A stretch of 64,000 nt of DNA from Flavobacterium sp. 9R (GTDB lineage Bacteria; Bacteroidota; Bacteroidia; Flavobacteriales; Flavobacteriaceae): NCBI RefSeq assembly GCF_902506345.1, contig NZ_LR733413.1, positions 1,705,636 through 1,769,635 of the forward strand, given 5' to 3'. How positions within the stretch are numbered: position 1 is the first letter of the stretch; each line of letters begins with the position of its first letter. This document shows, one piece after another, positions 46,191-56,347 of the stretch. The notes below the pieces were generated by a model. That model searched no databases and was not told where the DNA came from. It was given only the letters and a program-made list of their open reading frames with translations. The translations under genes and the position numbers were made by a program.

Positions 46191-47304
46191 AAGTATTGAT
46201 TATTCTTGCAATTAAATCATCGATAACATTCAAATGTCTATGTAATGAAAATTCATTTTTAATTCTCTCTTTTCCATTCTTACCCAACTGTACTGCCAAT
46301 TCTTTATTCTTTAAGAGTAATATCATCTTTTCAGCCATAGTATCCACATCGTGTTCTTGGACTATAAAACCCGTTTCTCCGTCAATAACTACATCGGGAA
46401 TACCTGCATGCTTTGTAGAAACCACAGGTAAACCTGCAGCTGATGCCTCTAAAACAGCTAACGGAGTACCCTCTTGATCACCGTTTTGAGCGGTAACGGA
46501 ATGTTGTACAAAAGCCAATCCTTTTGATAAATATTCTACAAATTGAGTTCTATCCATAATACCTGGCAGTTGTACAGCATCTTCCAATCCCAAAGTTCTT
46601 ACTAAATTTATACAGACTTCTAATAATTCTCCAGTACCGCCTATAATAAGCCTTGAGTCAGGAAATTGGCTATGCACTTGCTTGAATGCTAAAATCGTAT
46701 AATACGGAGCCTTTTTATTTACAAAACGACCTAAGGCGATAAAAGTTGAATCAATAAATTCGGGAACAATATTTGCAAAGGAACAATCTGGCCCGTATGT
46801 ATTATATAATATTTTATCTTTTGAACAACCTAATTGTATGAGTTTTTCACTCATTGAAATGGAAACAGCAATTACAGATGAACTATAATCAAATACTTTT
46901 TTGTAGTTGTCACAATTTTCAATAACAGAATTGACGGATGCGTCGTATCCATGAAAATGAGTAATTAAAGGAATCCTCAAGTACTCACAAATTTTTACGA
47001 TACAGTTTGCAGTTGTTCCATATTGTGCTAATACAACTTGTATTTTATTCTTTTTTAAAGAGTCTATAAAAGCCAATTCATCTGCATTAAAATGAGTAAA
47101 CCCTAATTTTCGTTTAATTTTGTAAACTAAAAAAAATTTCCGACGAAGCAATTTTCCATATTGCTCTAAATGAGTCGGCAAGCCACCTCCATAATAATAA
47201 AACACCATACCATCAAGTCCTTTTTTCTGGGCTTGAATAAAGGTTTCAGAATATGCATTTTGTGATGGTGATACCATCGCAATTTTATTTTTTTGCAGTT
47301 CCAT
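46183..47304 (-). CDS. glycosyltransferase family 4 (colanic-acid GT type)
   Basis: A 373-residue GT-B enzyme: IAMVSPSQNAYSETFIQAQK, ITHFHGYDAS, AVSISMSEKLIQLGC, donor domain FIALGRFVNKKAPYYTILAF, LIIGGTGELLEVC and GTPLAVLEASAAGLPVVSTK. It overlaps the upstream methyltransferase gene by 20 bases. Confidence 0.92.
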   Translation of the reverse strand: MELQKNKIAMVSPSQNAYSETFIQAQKKGLDGMVFYYYGGGLPTHLEQYGKLLRRKFFLVYKIKRKLGFTHFNADELAFIDSLKKNKIQVVLAQYGTTANCIVKICEYLRIPLITHFHGYDASVNSVIENCDNYKKVFDYSSSVIAVSISMSEKLIQLGCSKDKILYNTYGPDCSFANIVPEFIDSTFIALGRFVNKKAPYYTILAFKQVHSQFPDSRLIIGGTGELLEVCINLVRTLGLEDAVQLPGIMDRTQFVEYLSKGLAFVQHSVTAQNGDQEGTPLAVLEASAAGLPVVSTKHAGIPDVVIDGETGFIVQEHDVDTMAEKMILLLKNKELAVQLGKNGKERIKNEFSLHRHLNVIDDLIARIINTYE

Positions 47305-47989
47305 ACAATCCTGTTATCATTTGACCTTCTTTAAAAACAACATGCTCTGGTTTATCCAACTTAATTAGATACTTAATTATAGGTTTCGAAATACAAGACA
47401 AAACATTTCGCTTTCTAGAACTCATTGGGCTTCTTCTTACCCAAAGTCCTAGCATTTGAGCCATTGATGCGTGCCAACCACCCGTCGCTTTTATTTTTAT
47501 ATCAGTAAACCCTGATGCTTCCAAATGGCGTTGCAATGAAAAAGGAGTATAACGATACTCATCATTTGGTACTTCATGCAAATTCCATATAAATGGAACC
47601 GTAAAAAAGAAAAGCCCATTTGGTTTTAAAACCCTAAAAACTTCCTTCAAAACAACTTCAGGATTTGGGCAGTGTTCTAAAACTTCTGTTCCAAAAGCAC
47701 ATTCAAATGAACTATCCTCAAAAGGCATTTCTTTTCCATTCCAAGTAAAATCAGGTTTAATTTCAGAATCGTATTGTAATGCATCTTCTATATCTAGACC
47801 TACATAGTTATTCACTCTGCTATTTTTTAAAATATACTCTCTATAGGGCATCTTACCACAACCTATATCTAGAAGATTATCTTTTAATTTAGGAATTGTA
47901 ACTTTCAAAGCATTAAATATAGACATCCTAATATAAAACCTATCTAAATTATAGCAAGTACACTTTATATTGACAAATTCATTATTCAT
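47285..47989 (-). CDS. class I SAM-dependent methyltransferase
   Basis: A 234-residue Methyltransf_11-type enzyme with motif I NLLDIGCGKMPYREYIL, acidic loop YVGLDIEDAL, CAFGTEVLEHCPNPEVVLKE and RVLKPNGLFFFTVPF. Overlaps wzt by eight bases. In ABC-exporter pathways a methyltransferase can cap the chain end that the Wzt C-terminal domain recognises; that is a plausible role here, but only an inference. Confidence 0.87.
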   Translation of the reverse strand: MNNEFVNIKCTCYNLDRFYIRMSIFNALKVTIPKLKDNLLDIGCGKMPYREYILKNSRVNNYVGLDIEDALQYDSEIKPDFTWNGKEMPFEDSSFECAFGTEVLEHCPNPEVVLKEVFRVLKPNGLFFFTVPFIWNLHEVPNDEYRYTPFSLQRHLEASGFTDIKIKATGGWHASMAQMLGLWVRRSPMSSRKRNVLSCISKPIIKYLIKLDKPEHVVFKEGQMITGLYGTAKK

Positions 47990-49283
47990 TTGATACCTTT
48001 AGTTTTGATTGAAACGATAAATTTCCCCAATCTCTAGGCCACTTATTAATTGGAGAATCCAAATCAAATTTGTGAGTAATTTCAAAATTTAAAACCTCAT
48101 AAACAATATCATACTCAACATTACCATATTCTTCATTCCCTATTCCAATTGATAAAGCAAAATAATACTCTCCTTTTGCAAGATTATGGTTATGTATAGA
48201 AAGCTCCTCATATACTAACTCTCCTTGCGCATAAAAGTCTTTGTCATTCGTAAAAAAAGTACCAACTTTATATTCCTCACTATTAAAAATTGACCCAGCA
48301 ATTCTATACTTAGCTACTTTTTTATTTACCTTAAAATTTAAACCAACTACTATATCTTTTGAGTTAGCAAAACAATTTTCGTATAACGGATTTAAAAGTT
48401 TAGCTGATAAAAATTCAATCTCTTTGGTATTAACAAACCTTCTATTACTATCCGATATAACAACTTCGGTACTTGTATTTTTCTTTTTATCTAAATTTAA
48501 ATATAAGTTGATTGAATCATTAATCCCCCCTTCAAACACCACTCTCCCCTGCTCCATCACAATCCCCCTCGTACACAAACTCTTCACCGCCGCCATATTA
48601 TGACTCACAAACAAGACCGTCCTTCCTTCGCCTTTGGAGATGTCTTGCATTTTACCGATGGCTTTCTTTTGGAATTCGGCGTCGCCTACGGCTAACACCT
48701 CATCGATTACTAAGATTTCAGGTTCTAGGAATGCGGCTACGGCAAAGGCCAAACGCACGGTCATTCCACTGCTGTATCTTTTAACAGGAGTATCTATATA
48801 ACGCTCGCAACCCGAGAAAGCTATGATTTCGTCTAACTTGGCAGTGATTTCTTTTTTGGTCATCCCTAAAATAGCACCGTTTAAATAGACATTTTCGCGT
48901 CCGGTGAGTTCACCATTAAATCCAGTACCTACTTCCAATAAAGAGGCAATACGTCCTCGTGATTTGATGCTCCCCGTGGTGGGTGCGGTTACTTTGGATA
49001 AAATCTTTAGCAGAGTCGATTTCCCAGCGCCATTCTTTCCTATGATTCCCAGTACCTCTCCTCGTTGTACCTCAAAATTAATATCTTGCAAAGCCCAAAC
49101 ATAATCCGACGCTCCTTTTGTGGTTCTATCATTAGTCTCGCCAATTCTCAAATACGGATCTTCTTTTCCTCTTATCTTGTGCCACCAACGGTTCAAGTCG
49201 TGACTGAGCGTACCTGTCCCAACGGTACCTAATCGGTATTGCTTGGAGATGTTTTCGGCTTTTAAAATAATATCTTTACCCAT
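47982..49283 (-). CDS. wzt: ABC-type polysaccharide exporter, ATPase subunit
   Basis: A 433-residue protein with an N-terminal ABC ATPase: Walker A GIIGKNGAGKSTLLKIL, signature YSSGMTVRLAFAVA, Walker B ILVIDEVLAVGD and the switch His in FVSHN. Residues ~255-433 form a Wzt-type C-terminal beta-sandwich that binds the end of the exported glycan. It powers export of lipid-linked polysaccharide through Wzm, whose gene lies 55 bases upstream. Confidence 0.94.
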   Translation of the reverse strand: MGKDIILKAENISKQYRLGTVGTGTLSHDLNRWWHKIRGKEDPYLRIGETNDRTTKGASDYVWALQDINFEVQRGEVLGIIGKNGAGKSTLLKILSKVTAPTTGSIKSRGRIASLLEVGTGFNGELTGRENVYLNGAILGMTKKEITAKLDEIIAFSGCERYIDTPVKRYSSGMTVRLAFAVAAFLEPEILVIDEVLAVGDAEFQKKAIGKMQDISKGEGRTVLFVSHNMAAVKSLCTRGIVMEQGRVVFEGGINDSINLYLNLDKKKNTSTEVVISDSNRRFVNTKEIEFLSAKLLNPLYENCFANSKDIVVGLNFKVNKKVAKYRIAGSIFNSEEYKVGTFFTNDKDFYAQGELVYEELSIHNHNLAKGEYYFALSIGIGNEEYGNVEYDIVYEVLNFEITHKFDLDSPINKWPRDWGNLSFQSKLKVSNE

Positions 49284-49338
49284 TAATTATCGCACTATAA
49301 ATCAACTGAATACTAAAAACTGACTACTGAACACTAAA

Positions 49339-50208
49339 CTACACCGTATCAATAAAACTTTTCTCTGTTCGATTAAATATAAGCAGACCCAGAAAAAAAA
49401 CGAGCATAGTAACTACAAAAGTAAAAAGTAGCCCCTTTACAGACAAGGTCCCCACATTCAATAACATATATCGTGATGTTTCAATGATATAAGCCAAGGG
49501 ATTGTAATGGACTAACCATCCATACTTCGGCAGTTTATCTTCAATAAGCGCTAAAGGGTACATCACTGCCGATAAATACATTAACAACTGCACTCCAAAA
49601 CCAATCAGATGCGTAAAATCTCTATATTTAGTAACCAAAGAAGAGATGATCATTCCCAGTCCCAAACCTAAAACTCCCATAAGTAACACTAAGAATGGAA
49701 AAAAAACTGCCGTCCAATGGAAACCAACTTCTGCTCCTTGAACATAAAAATAGGCATAAAAGACTAGAAAAATAAAAACCTGAATCCCCAACTTTATTAA
49801 ATTGGAAACTACTATAGAAATTGGAGTGATGATTCTTGGAAAATACACTTTTCCAAATATTGCAGCATTGGCTCTAAAAGTATCAGAGGTACCATTCAAG
49901 CAGGCCGTAAAATAATTCCAAACGGTAATCCCAGCCATATTGAATAAAAATGGCGGAACAACTCCTGTTTCGATTCCAGCAACGGAATTAAAAATAATGG
50001 TAAAAGTAATCGAAGTGAATAAGGGCTGAATCAAATACCACAAGGGTCCTAAAACAGTTTGTTTGTAAACTGTTACAATATCTCGCTTCACAAATAGGAA
50101 CAACAAATCACGGTACTGCCAGACCTCTTTCAGAGGCAGTGAAAAAAAGGAATTCTTGGGTGTTATTTCAAACAACCAATCTTCATTTTGGGTAGGTGTG
50201 GTATTCAT
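49339..50208 (-). CDS. wzm: ABC-type polysaccharide exporter, membrane subunit
   Basis: A 289-residue ABC-2 permease with a cytoplasmic N-terminal helix (PLKEVWQYRDLLFLFVKRDI), QTVLGPLWYLIQPL, and six membrane helices, ending FNRTEKSFIDTV. It forms the channel for O-antigen or capsule export with Wzt. It is the first gene of module B, with a credible promoter 60 bases upstream. Confidence 0.94.
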   Translation of the reverse strand: MNTTPTQNEDWLFEITPKNSFFSLPLKEVWQYRDLLFLFVKRDIVTVYKQTVLGPLWYLIQPLFTSITFTIIFNSVAGIETGVVPPFLFNMAGITVWNYFTACLNGTSDTFRANAAIFGKVYFPRIITPISIVVSNLIKLGIQVFIFLVFYAYFYVQGAEVGFHWTAVFFPFLVLLMGVLGLGLGMIISSLVTKYRDFTHLIGFGVQLLMYLSAVMYPLALIEDKLPKYGWLVHYNPLAYIIETSRYMLLNVGTLSVKGLLFTFVVTMLVFFLGLLIFNRTEKSFIDTV

Positions 50209-50268
50209 TTTGGGTGCAAAAGCTATTGCTAAAAATCAGTAACAATCGATTTTTAGCTTTGTTTGCGA

Positions 50269-50302
50269 CAAAGATAGCTATAATCTTTCAATCCTATACA
50301 AA
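50269..50302 (-). promoter_or_regulatory. promoter of the wzm-wzt (module B) operon
   Basis: On the minus strand TTTG (50299-50302) and TATCTTTG (50269-50276) are separated by 22 bases, matching the Bacteroidetes TTG-N17-23-TAnnTTTG promoter. The wzm start is 60 bases downstream. With tight spacing of the following genes it could drive most of the run down to neuA. Confidence 0.6.
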
Positions 50303-50304
50303 GA

Positions 50305-50342
50305 GAAGCCCTTTCAGTATGCAAGACGCAGCAAGGGTTTTA
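50305..50342. terminator. hairpin AAGCCCTT...AAGGGTTTT
   Basis: AAGCCCTT and GCAAGGGTTTTATTT can form a stem followed by a T-rich run on the plus strand. Related AAACCCTTTC...GAAAGGGTTT hairpins occur at 51724-51757 and 60004-60038. Nothing is transcribed toward it on the plus strand as far as seen, so it may be a repeat rather than a working terminator. Confidence 0.45.
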
Positions 50343-50400
50343 TTTATCTTAGAAAACGACTATTTAGTATACATAACAAAAACGTAGTCGGCTAATAAAA

Positions 50401-51245
50401 AATTTAACCGCAATGAACGCAAAGGATAACGCAATGAACGCAAAGGTTAAAACATATAAGTCAATAAAATTTTGGATTGAAAACGGAAGTGATTTGAACC
50501 ATATAAGGCAAATAAGGGCATATGAGTTTTTGTCTTAAAAAAAAAACCACAAATAGCGTTAGCATTGAAATTTAACTGCAATGTCCGCAAAGGATTACGC
50601 AATGGAACGCAAAGGTTAAAACATATAAGTCAATAAAGTTTTGGATTGAAAACGGAAGTGATTTGAACCATATAAGGCAAATAAGGGCATACTAGTTTTT
50701 GGCTTAAAAAAACCACAGATAGCGTTAGCATTGAGATTTAATCGCAAGGAACGCAAAGGGTTACGCAAGGAACGCAAAGGTTAAAACATATAAGTCAATA
50801 AAGTTTTGGATTGAAAAAGGAAGTAGTTTGAACCATATAAGGCAAATAAGGGCATATGAGTTTTTGTCTTAAAAAAAACCACAAATAGCGTTAGCATTGA
50901 AATTTAACCGCAATGTCCGTAAAGGATTACGCCATTGAACGCAAAGGTTAAAACATATAAGTCAATAAAGTTTTGGATTGAAAAAGGAAGTAGTTTGAAC
51001 CATATAAGGCAAATAAGGGCATATGAGTTTTTGTCTTAAAAAAACCACAAATAGCGTTAGCATTGAAATTTAACCGCAATGTCCGTAAAGGATTACGCCA
51101 TTGAACGCAAAGGTTAAAACATATTAAGTCAATAAAGTTTTGGATTGAAAACGGAAGTGGTTTGAACCATATAAGGCAAATAAGGGCATATAAGTTCTTG
51201 GCTTAAAAAAACACAGATAGCGTTAGCATAGAGATTTAACCGCAA
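50401..51245. repeat. tandem array, ~165-169-bp unit, five copies
   Basis: The anchor AACATATAAGTCAATAAA-like phrase occurs at 50451, 50620, 50785, 50952 and 51118 (intervals 169, 165, 167, 166). Each unit carries CGCAAAGGTTAAAACATA, TTTGGATTGAAAA(A/C)GGAAGT, CCATATAAGGCAAATAAGGG and CACAAATAGCGTTAGCATTG. Copies differ by single-base changes. No long open frame is conserved through the copies, so it is a non-coding minisatellite. Confidence 0.93.
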
Positions 51246-51879
51246 TGCTAACAAATATTTACGCAAAGGAACACAAAGTAGTCGTAGTAAAAAATAGTCT
51301 CGATTTATGTAGAAATTACTTTTTCTTATCCCCACCCTAAACGGAGGAAAAAGTAATAAGGACGATATTTTGAAGAGTAGGGTGTTTTGAACTTTTTTAT
51401 CTTAACAAGCAATATGAATTATGTGCTTCTAAACAGTCTCGACTGCGCTCGACTTGACAGTATTGGAAACCGTAAGTTTTAGGGTCTGAGCGTTCAACTT
51501 TCGAATTTGGATATTTTATTAAAATTTCTCTTGGCGAACTTAGTGTAATCCCTTTGCGAACCTTGCGGTTAAACTTTCGGAATTAAGATTTTTTTATTGA
51601 AATTTTCCTTGGCGATCCTAGCGTAATCACTTTGCGAACCTTGCGGTTAAACTTTTGGAATTTGAAATACAAACTACTAAATTTTCCCTTTTCAGTATTC
51701 TTTAGAATTGAAAACAAAGAGAAACCCTTTCAAATCTCAAGACCTGAAAGGGTTTTATTTCTTATACTGAAAGCATCAGTATTATTAGTGAACTTAATGA
51801 TCAGGACTAAACCCTTAACTCATTAACGTTTAACCGATTAAACAGTTAACCGATTAAACAATTAACCAATTAACCCCCA
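51246..51879. repeat. mixed repeat region between the tandem array and the 4,6-dehydratase gene
   Basis: It holds a single array-1-type palindrome CTCGACTGCGCTCGACTTG (51438-51456), two copies of a CTTTGCGAACCTTGCGG phrase followed by TTAAACTTT (~51552 and ~51632), a hairpin AAACCCTTTC (51724-51733) / GAAAGGGTTT (51748-51757) followed by TATTTCTT, and a TTAACC-type 8-bp word array (51826-51875) that reaches the stop codon of the next gene. No gene was found. Confidence 0.8.
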
Positions 51880-53823
51880 CTAACTATCCAAAAACTGAAA
51901 GGCAGAATTCATACTTTTAAATTCAGGTACAATTTTTTTCATTTTACCTACAATATCTTCATTACTAAAGAAAGTAGACATTCCGATTAGTTCTTCAATT
52001 TCAAGGTGCAGATTTTCAAATTCATCCTGAATTTCCTCAGCAATCATGATTTTTTCGTGATAAGTTGGAATGGTTTTAGAAGTGTCATTTAAAAGTTCTT
52101 CATACAATTTTTCACCTGGACGCAATCCAACAATTTTGATTGGAATGTCTTTATCCGGAATAAAACCAGCCAGTTTTATCATTTTCCTAGCCAAATCAAT
52201 AATTTTTACAGGCTTACCCATATCAAAAATATAAATCTCGCCACCTTTGCCCATAGAACCCGCTTCCAAAACCAACTGACAGGCTTCTGGTATCGTCATA
52301 AAGTAACGAATAATATCTTGGTGCGTAATGGTAACAGGCCCCCCAGCTGCAATTTGTTTGGTAAACAAAGGTACTACAGAGCCATTAGAACCCAATACAT
52401 TTCCAAAACGAGTCGTAATGAATTTGGTTCCTTTTCCATTATTCTCTCTGATACTTTTCAATTGCAACGATTGCACATATTTTTCCGCAATTCGCTTACT
52501 TGCTCCCATGACATTGCTCGGATTAACCGCTTTGTCAGTAGAAACCATAACAAACTTTTTTACTTTGAATTCACAAGATAAATCCGCAACATTCTTGGTA
52601 CCTTCAACATTCGTTTGTATAGCCTGTGCAGGATTTTCTTCCATCAAAGGAACATGCTTATAGGCTGCTGCATGATACACCACTTGTGGAGAATGCGTTC
52701 TAAATACTCTGCGCATTACTTCTTTATTGCGAACATCAGCAATAACACTATGCAAATTGGAATCGGTAACAATAGTTTCTAATTCTAAAGTCAATTGATG
52801 CAATGGAGTCTCCCCTTGATCCACTAAAACTATCGAATGCGGCTTGAATTGAATCACTTGACGCACGATTTCACTTCCTATAGAACCAGCAGCTCCTGTG
52901 ATTAATATGGTTTTATCTTTTAAATCTTTTGAAATGGTTTTGTTATCCAAAATAATAGGATTACGCTCCAAAAGGTCTTCAATTTGAATGTTTTTTACCT
53001 TTTCTGAAATCTCTTTTTGATTTTCCCAGTTCGAAATCAAAGGCACTGTATATACCCTGTAATTGAATTCTAAACACTTATCTACAATTTGCAATTGTTC
53101 TTCCTTACTTAAGGACTTATCCGCTATAATGATAGCCTCAGCACCAACAGATCGCATCAAAGTGGGTAATTTTTTCTTTTGAACAAGTATGGGCAAATCC
53201 AACATTCGTTTATTCGAATTCATATTGTTCTTATCCACAAAACCAACAATCTTAAATCGCGATGGAGTTTCAAACTTCAGTGCATTGGCTACTGAAATAG
53301 CATTGGCATCCGTCCCATAAATAATGGTGCGAATCAATTTATTAGTTCCTTTATCCGAAAAATACAATTCGAAAGTTTGTTTGACCACCACGCGATACAA
53401 GAACAAACCACAAAAAGAAAGTACAATATTAATAAACAAGGCCGTATTCAAAATGGCTTTTTCCCCTGTACTGACTTCATAAAAGAAATTAGTGATTAAA
53501 AAAACTACCAATACCGCCATTTGAGAAAACAATAGCTTGACAGCATCAATATAAGAAGAATGACGAATAATACCAGAATAGGTACGGAACAACCAAAAGA
53601 AAAACACATTAACCCCCATCAACAAACTGATGTACACTAAATAATGTGGCGTAACGATATATTCTAAACCAGTTCCCTTAAAAATCAATACCGTAAAAAA
53701 GAAAGAGACATTGAGTACCATAGTATCCATCACCACGATAATCCATCGAGGTAAATAACTCAAATTATGAATATTGAACTTCAGGTTCGCTCTAGAAAAA
53801 AAATTTTGTGTAGCTGTACTCAA
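51880..53823 (-). CDS. membrane-bound nucleotide-sugar 4,6-dehydratase (FlaA1/CapD/PglF type)
   Basis: A 647-residue protein with four N-terminal membrane helices (~25-150), a CoA-binding-like Rossmann domain (~160-270) and a C-terminal short-chain dehydrogenase domain: ILITGAAGSIGSEIVRQV (NAD), DVRN, YHAAAYKHVPLMEENP, MVSTDKAVNPSNVMGASKR and GLRPGEKLYEELL. It converts UDP-GlcNAc to the 4-keto-6-deoxy sugar, the entry to QuiNAc, bacillosamine or legionaminate-type sugars. Product use here is unknown; the neu genes are one candidate. A length near 640 is usual. Confidence 0.93.
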   Translation of the reverse strand: MSTATQNFFSRANLKFNIHNLSYLPRWIIVVMDTMVLNVSFFFTVLIFKGTGLEYIVTPHYLVYISLLMGVNVFFFWLFRTYSGIIRHSSYIDAVKLLFSQMAVLVVFLITNFFYEVSTGEKAILNTALFINIVLSFCGLFLYRVVVKQTFELYFSDKGTNKLIRTIIYGTDANAISVANALKFETPSRFKIVGFVDKNNMNSNKRMLDLPILVQKKKLPTLMRSVGAEAIIIADKSLSKEEQLQIVDKCLEFNYRVYTVPLISNWENQKEISEKVKNIQIEDLLERNPIILDNKTISKDLKDKTILITGAAGSIGSEIVRQVIQFKPHSIVLVDQGETPLHQLTLELETIVTDSNLHSVIADVRNKEVMRRVFRTHSPQVVYHAAAYKHVPLMEENPAQAIQTNVEGTKNVADLSCEFKVKKFVMVSTDKAVNPSNVMGASKRIAEKYVQSLQLKSIRENNGKGTKFITTRFGNVLGSNGSVVPLFTKQIAAGGPVTITHQDIIRYFMTIPEACQLVLEAGSMGKGGEIYIFDMGKPVKIIDLARKMIKLAGFIPDKDIPIKIVGLRPGEKLYEELLNDTSKTIPTYHEKIMIAEEIQDEFENLHLEIEELIGMSTFFSNEDIVGKMKKIVPEFKSMNSAFQFLDS

Positions 53824-54516
53824 AATGCGATTTCTTTTAAAATTAATGTGAACAAAAATACAAATTATTGGGAAAGTATGGACAATAAAAATGTTAATAT
53901 ATCCTACCGGTAGTATTTGTTGGTTAACTGGTTAATCGTGGAAATGGTTAACTGGTTAATTGTTGAATTTGGCAATTGTTAAGCTAGTTAATCATTAAAA
54001 TTCATTAATTGTTGAACTGATTCATTGTTGAACTGAATTTACTATCATTTTCCGTTGAGTGCAATTGTTTTTTTACCACGTAGGAGAAACATAGAAAAGA
54101 TAGTTTTGTTTAAGAGAAAAAATAGACCTTTTACAATTCACACAGCTTATCAGTTTCAGAAAGTGCTATTGCTGTTTTTTCTATGTTGACTAGCTTTAAT
54201 CTATGATTCTAGCAATTACTCACGGATAAAAGCTGTTTACTACTCCTTTTTAATTTGCCCTTCAACCAAAGGATTATTTCTAGTAAGTAAAACGATTAAA
54301 CAATTCTCCTTTAATCGCCAAACCATTAAAAAACCTTAAACAATTAAACCTTTAACCAGTTAACCGACTAAATCCTTAAACTTTTAAACAACATTAAACA
54401 ATTAAACCCTTAAACCACCTTAAACGATTAAACAATTAACCAGTTAACCATTAAACTTTTAAACAACATTAAACGATTAAACAATTAACCAATTAACCGA
54501 TTAAACAATCTACCGA
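53824..54516. repeat. 693-base gap: inverted word arrays around a dispersed element
   Basis: From ~53911 to 54030 words such as GGTTAACTGGTTAATCG and AATTGTTGAA recur. From 54071 to 54215 there is a copy of the element seen at 36546-36720 (TAAGAGAAAAAATAGAC, CTTTAATCTATGATTCTAGC). From 54291 to the rmlA stop the complementary words TTAACCGATTAAACAATT recur every 8-10 bases. The two outer arrays are in opposite orientation and could pair. No gene was found. Confidence 0.8.
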
Positions 54517-55386
54517 TTAACCTCTCTGCTTCAACAAGCCCAACAAATAATCGCCATAACCCGACTTGCGAAGGGGTTCAGCGATGGCCTTTAATTCGGC
54601 TTCACAGATAAAGCCTTGTCTCCAAGCGATTTCTTCAATGCAACCCACTTTTAAACCTTGACGTTCTTCTAAAACCTGAACAAACTGACCGGCTTGCATC
54701 AAACTGTTAAACGTACCTGTATCCAACCATGCCGTTCCCCTACTCAGTATGCCTACTTTGAGTTTGCCTTGTGCCAAATACACTTTATTCACATCGGTGA
54801 TTTCATATTCTCCTCGAGCACTAGGCTGAATATTTTTAGCAATTTCTACAACCGAATTATCATAAAAATACAAACCTGGTACTGCATAATTGGACTTAGG
54901 TTGTAGTGGCTTTTCTTCTATTGAAAGTGCTTTCTGATTTTCATCAAACTCAACCACCCCATACCGTTCTGGATCCGAAACATGATACGCAAAAACCACT
55001 CCTCCCTCAGGATTTGTATTCGATTGCAACAATTCATGCATGTTGGCTCCAAAAAAGATATTGTCCCCCAAAACTAAGGCCACCGAATCATCACCAATAA
55101 AATCTGCCCCAATCACAAAAGCTTGTGCTAAACCATTAGGAATCGCTTGTTCCGCATAGCTGAATTGGCAGCCTATCTGACTACCATCACCCAATAACTT
55201 TTTAAAATTAGGCAAATCGTGCGGCGTAGAGATAATCAAAATCTCGTGTATTCCCGCCATCATTAGGGTCGATAACGGATAATAAATCATTGGTTTGTCA
55301 TAAACGGGCATCATTTGTTTGCTCATCGCCAATGTTAGGGGATGTAAACGGGTACCGGATCCACCGGCTAGTATTATTCCTTTCAT
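54517..55386 (-). CDS. rmlA: glucose-1-phosphate thymidylyltransferase
   Basis: A 289-residue Rml[21 protein letters not shown] (nucleotide-binding signature), [55 protein letters not shown] and [10 protein letters not shown]. It makes dTDP-glucose from dTTP and glucose-1-phosphate, the first step of dTDP-rhamnose synthesis. Its stop codon lies inside the TTAACC word array. rmlD and rmlC are upstream; rmlB is not in the window. Confidence 0.96.
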   Translation of the reverse strand: MKGIILAGGSGTRLHPLTLAMSKQMMPVYDKPMIYYPLSTLMMAGIHEILIISTPHDLPNFKKLLGDGSQIGCQFSYAEQAIPNGLAQAFVIGADFIGDDSVALVLGDNIFFGANMHELLQSNTNPEGGVVFAYHVSDPERYGVVEFDENQKALSIEEKPLQPKSNYAVPGLYFYDNSVVEIAKNIQPSARGEYEITDVNKVYLAQGKLKVGILSRGTAWLDTGTFNSLMQAGQFVQVLEERQGLKVGCIEEIAWRQGFICEAELKAIAEPLRKSGYGDYLLGLLKQRG

Positions 55387-55392
55387 TTTTGT

Positions 55393-55492
55393 TTTAGTAT
55401 TAAGTACTATGTATTAAGTATTAAGTATTAAGTATTAAGACAACTGATAACCGAAAACTGATAACTGACAACCGAAAACAGATAACTGAAAA
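55393..55492. repeat. word array TAAGTAT / AACTGATAAC between rmlA and rmlD
   Basis: TAAGTAT is repeated with a 7-bp period (~55400-55439), followed by AACTGATAACCGAAA words (55441-55490) that touch the rmlD stop codon. Low-complexity and non-coding. Confidence 0.8.
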
Positions 55493-56347
55493 CTATTGCA
55501 ACAGCCTCATACAAAGCTCTAAACTCTCCTTATAATCCGGGACCATCACTCCAAAAGTAGCTTTAATTTTACTTTTATCCAATAACGAATATTGTGGACG
55601 TTTCGCTGGAGTCGGATAAGCAGAAGTTGGAATACCACTTACCTTACAATCAAATCCACCAATCTCTTGAATAGCTAGGGCAAATTCATACCAGCTGATT
55701 TCGCCTTCATTGGAGAAATGGTAGATTCCTGCTTGCCAAGTAGGATGGATAATAATGGTTAGTACAGCCTGGGCTAAGTCTGCCGCATAAGTTGGGCTAC
55801 CAATTTGATCGTTGACCACATTCAAACTATCTCTTTCTTGCATTAAACGCGACATCGTTTTTACAAAATTGGCACCAAAACTAGAATACACCCATGAAGT
55901 TCTGATAATGATACTGCTTGGGCATTCCTGTGCACAAGCCAACTCACCTGCTAGTTTCGTTTGTCCATAGACATTAATTGGCGTCGTAGGAGCCGACTCT
56001 GCCAAAGGTGTGGCAGCGGTTCCATCAAAAACATAGTCAGTAGAAATATGGAGCAACTTACAATCGTTTTTGGCACTCCATTTCGCTAGCACCGCTACCG
56101 CTTGATGATTCAATACATCGGCCAATTCGAATTCAGATTCTGCCCGATCTACCGCTGTGTGGGCAGCACAATTAATGATATAATTAGGTTGCATTCTAGA
56201 TAATTCCATTGTCAAATGAACCAAATCACACAAATCCAATTCTCCTCTGTCTGTAAAAACCCACTCAAATTGAGTATACCTTTTAGACAAAACCCTTAAT
56301 TCAGACCCCAATTGTCCATTCGTTCCCGTAACTAGTATTTTTTTCAT
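55493..56347 (-). CDS. rmlD: dTDP-4-dehydrorhamnose reductase
   Basis: A 284-residue SDR: N-terminal KILVTGTNGQLGSELRVL, NCAAHTAVDRAE, HISTDYVFDGTA, catalytic YGQTKLAGE, IIRTSWVYSSFGANFV and RPQYSLLDKSKI. It reduces dTDP-4-keto-L-rhamnose to dTDP-L-rhamnose with NAD(P)H. The gap to rmlA is filled by a word array, and a further array lies upstream. Confidence 0.95.
   Translation of the reverse strand: MKKILVTGTNGQLGSELRVLSKRYTQFEWVFTDRGELDLCDLVHLTMELSRMQPNYIINCAAHTAVDRAESEFELADVLNHQAVAVLAKWSAKNDCKLLHISTDYVFDGTAATPLAESAPTTPINVYGQTKLAGELACAQECPSSIIIRTSWVYSSFGANFVKTMSRLMQERDSLNVVNDQIGSPTYAADLAQAVLTIIIHPTWQAGIYHFSNEGEISWYEFALAIQEIGGFDCKVSGIPTSAYPTPAKRPQYSLLDKSKIKATFGVMVPDYKESLELCMRLLQ

Noticed and set aside
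50401..51245. CRISPR or tandem coding repeats
   Set aside because: The whole 165-169-bp unit is repeated, without unique spacers, and no frame is kept through the copies.
51129..51335. 68-codon minus-strand frame at the end of the tandem array
   Set aside because: It exists only because of array sequence and has no counterpart in the other copies.
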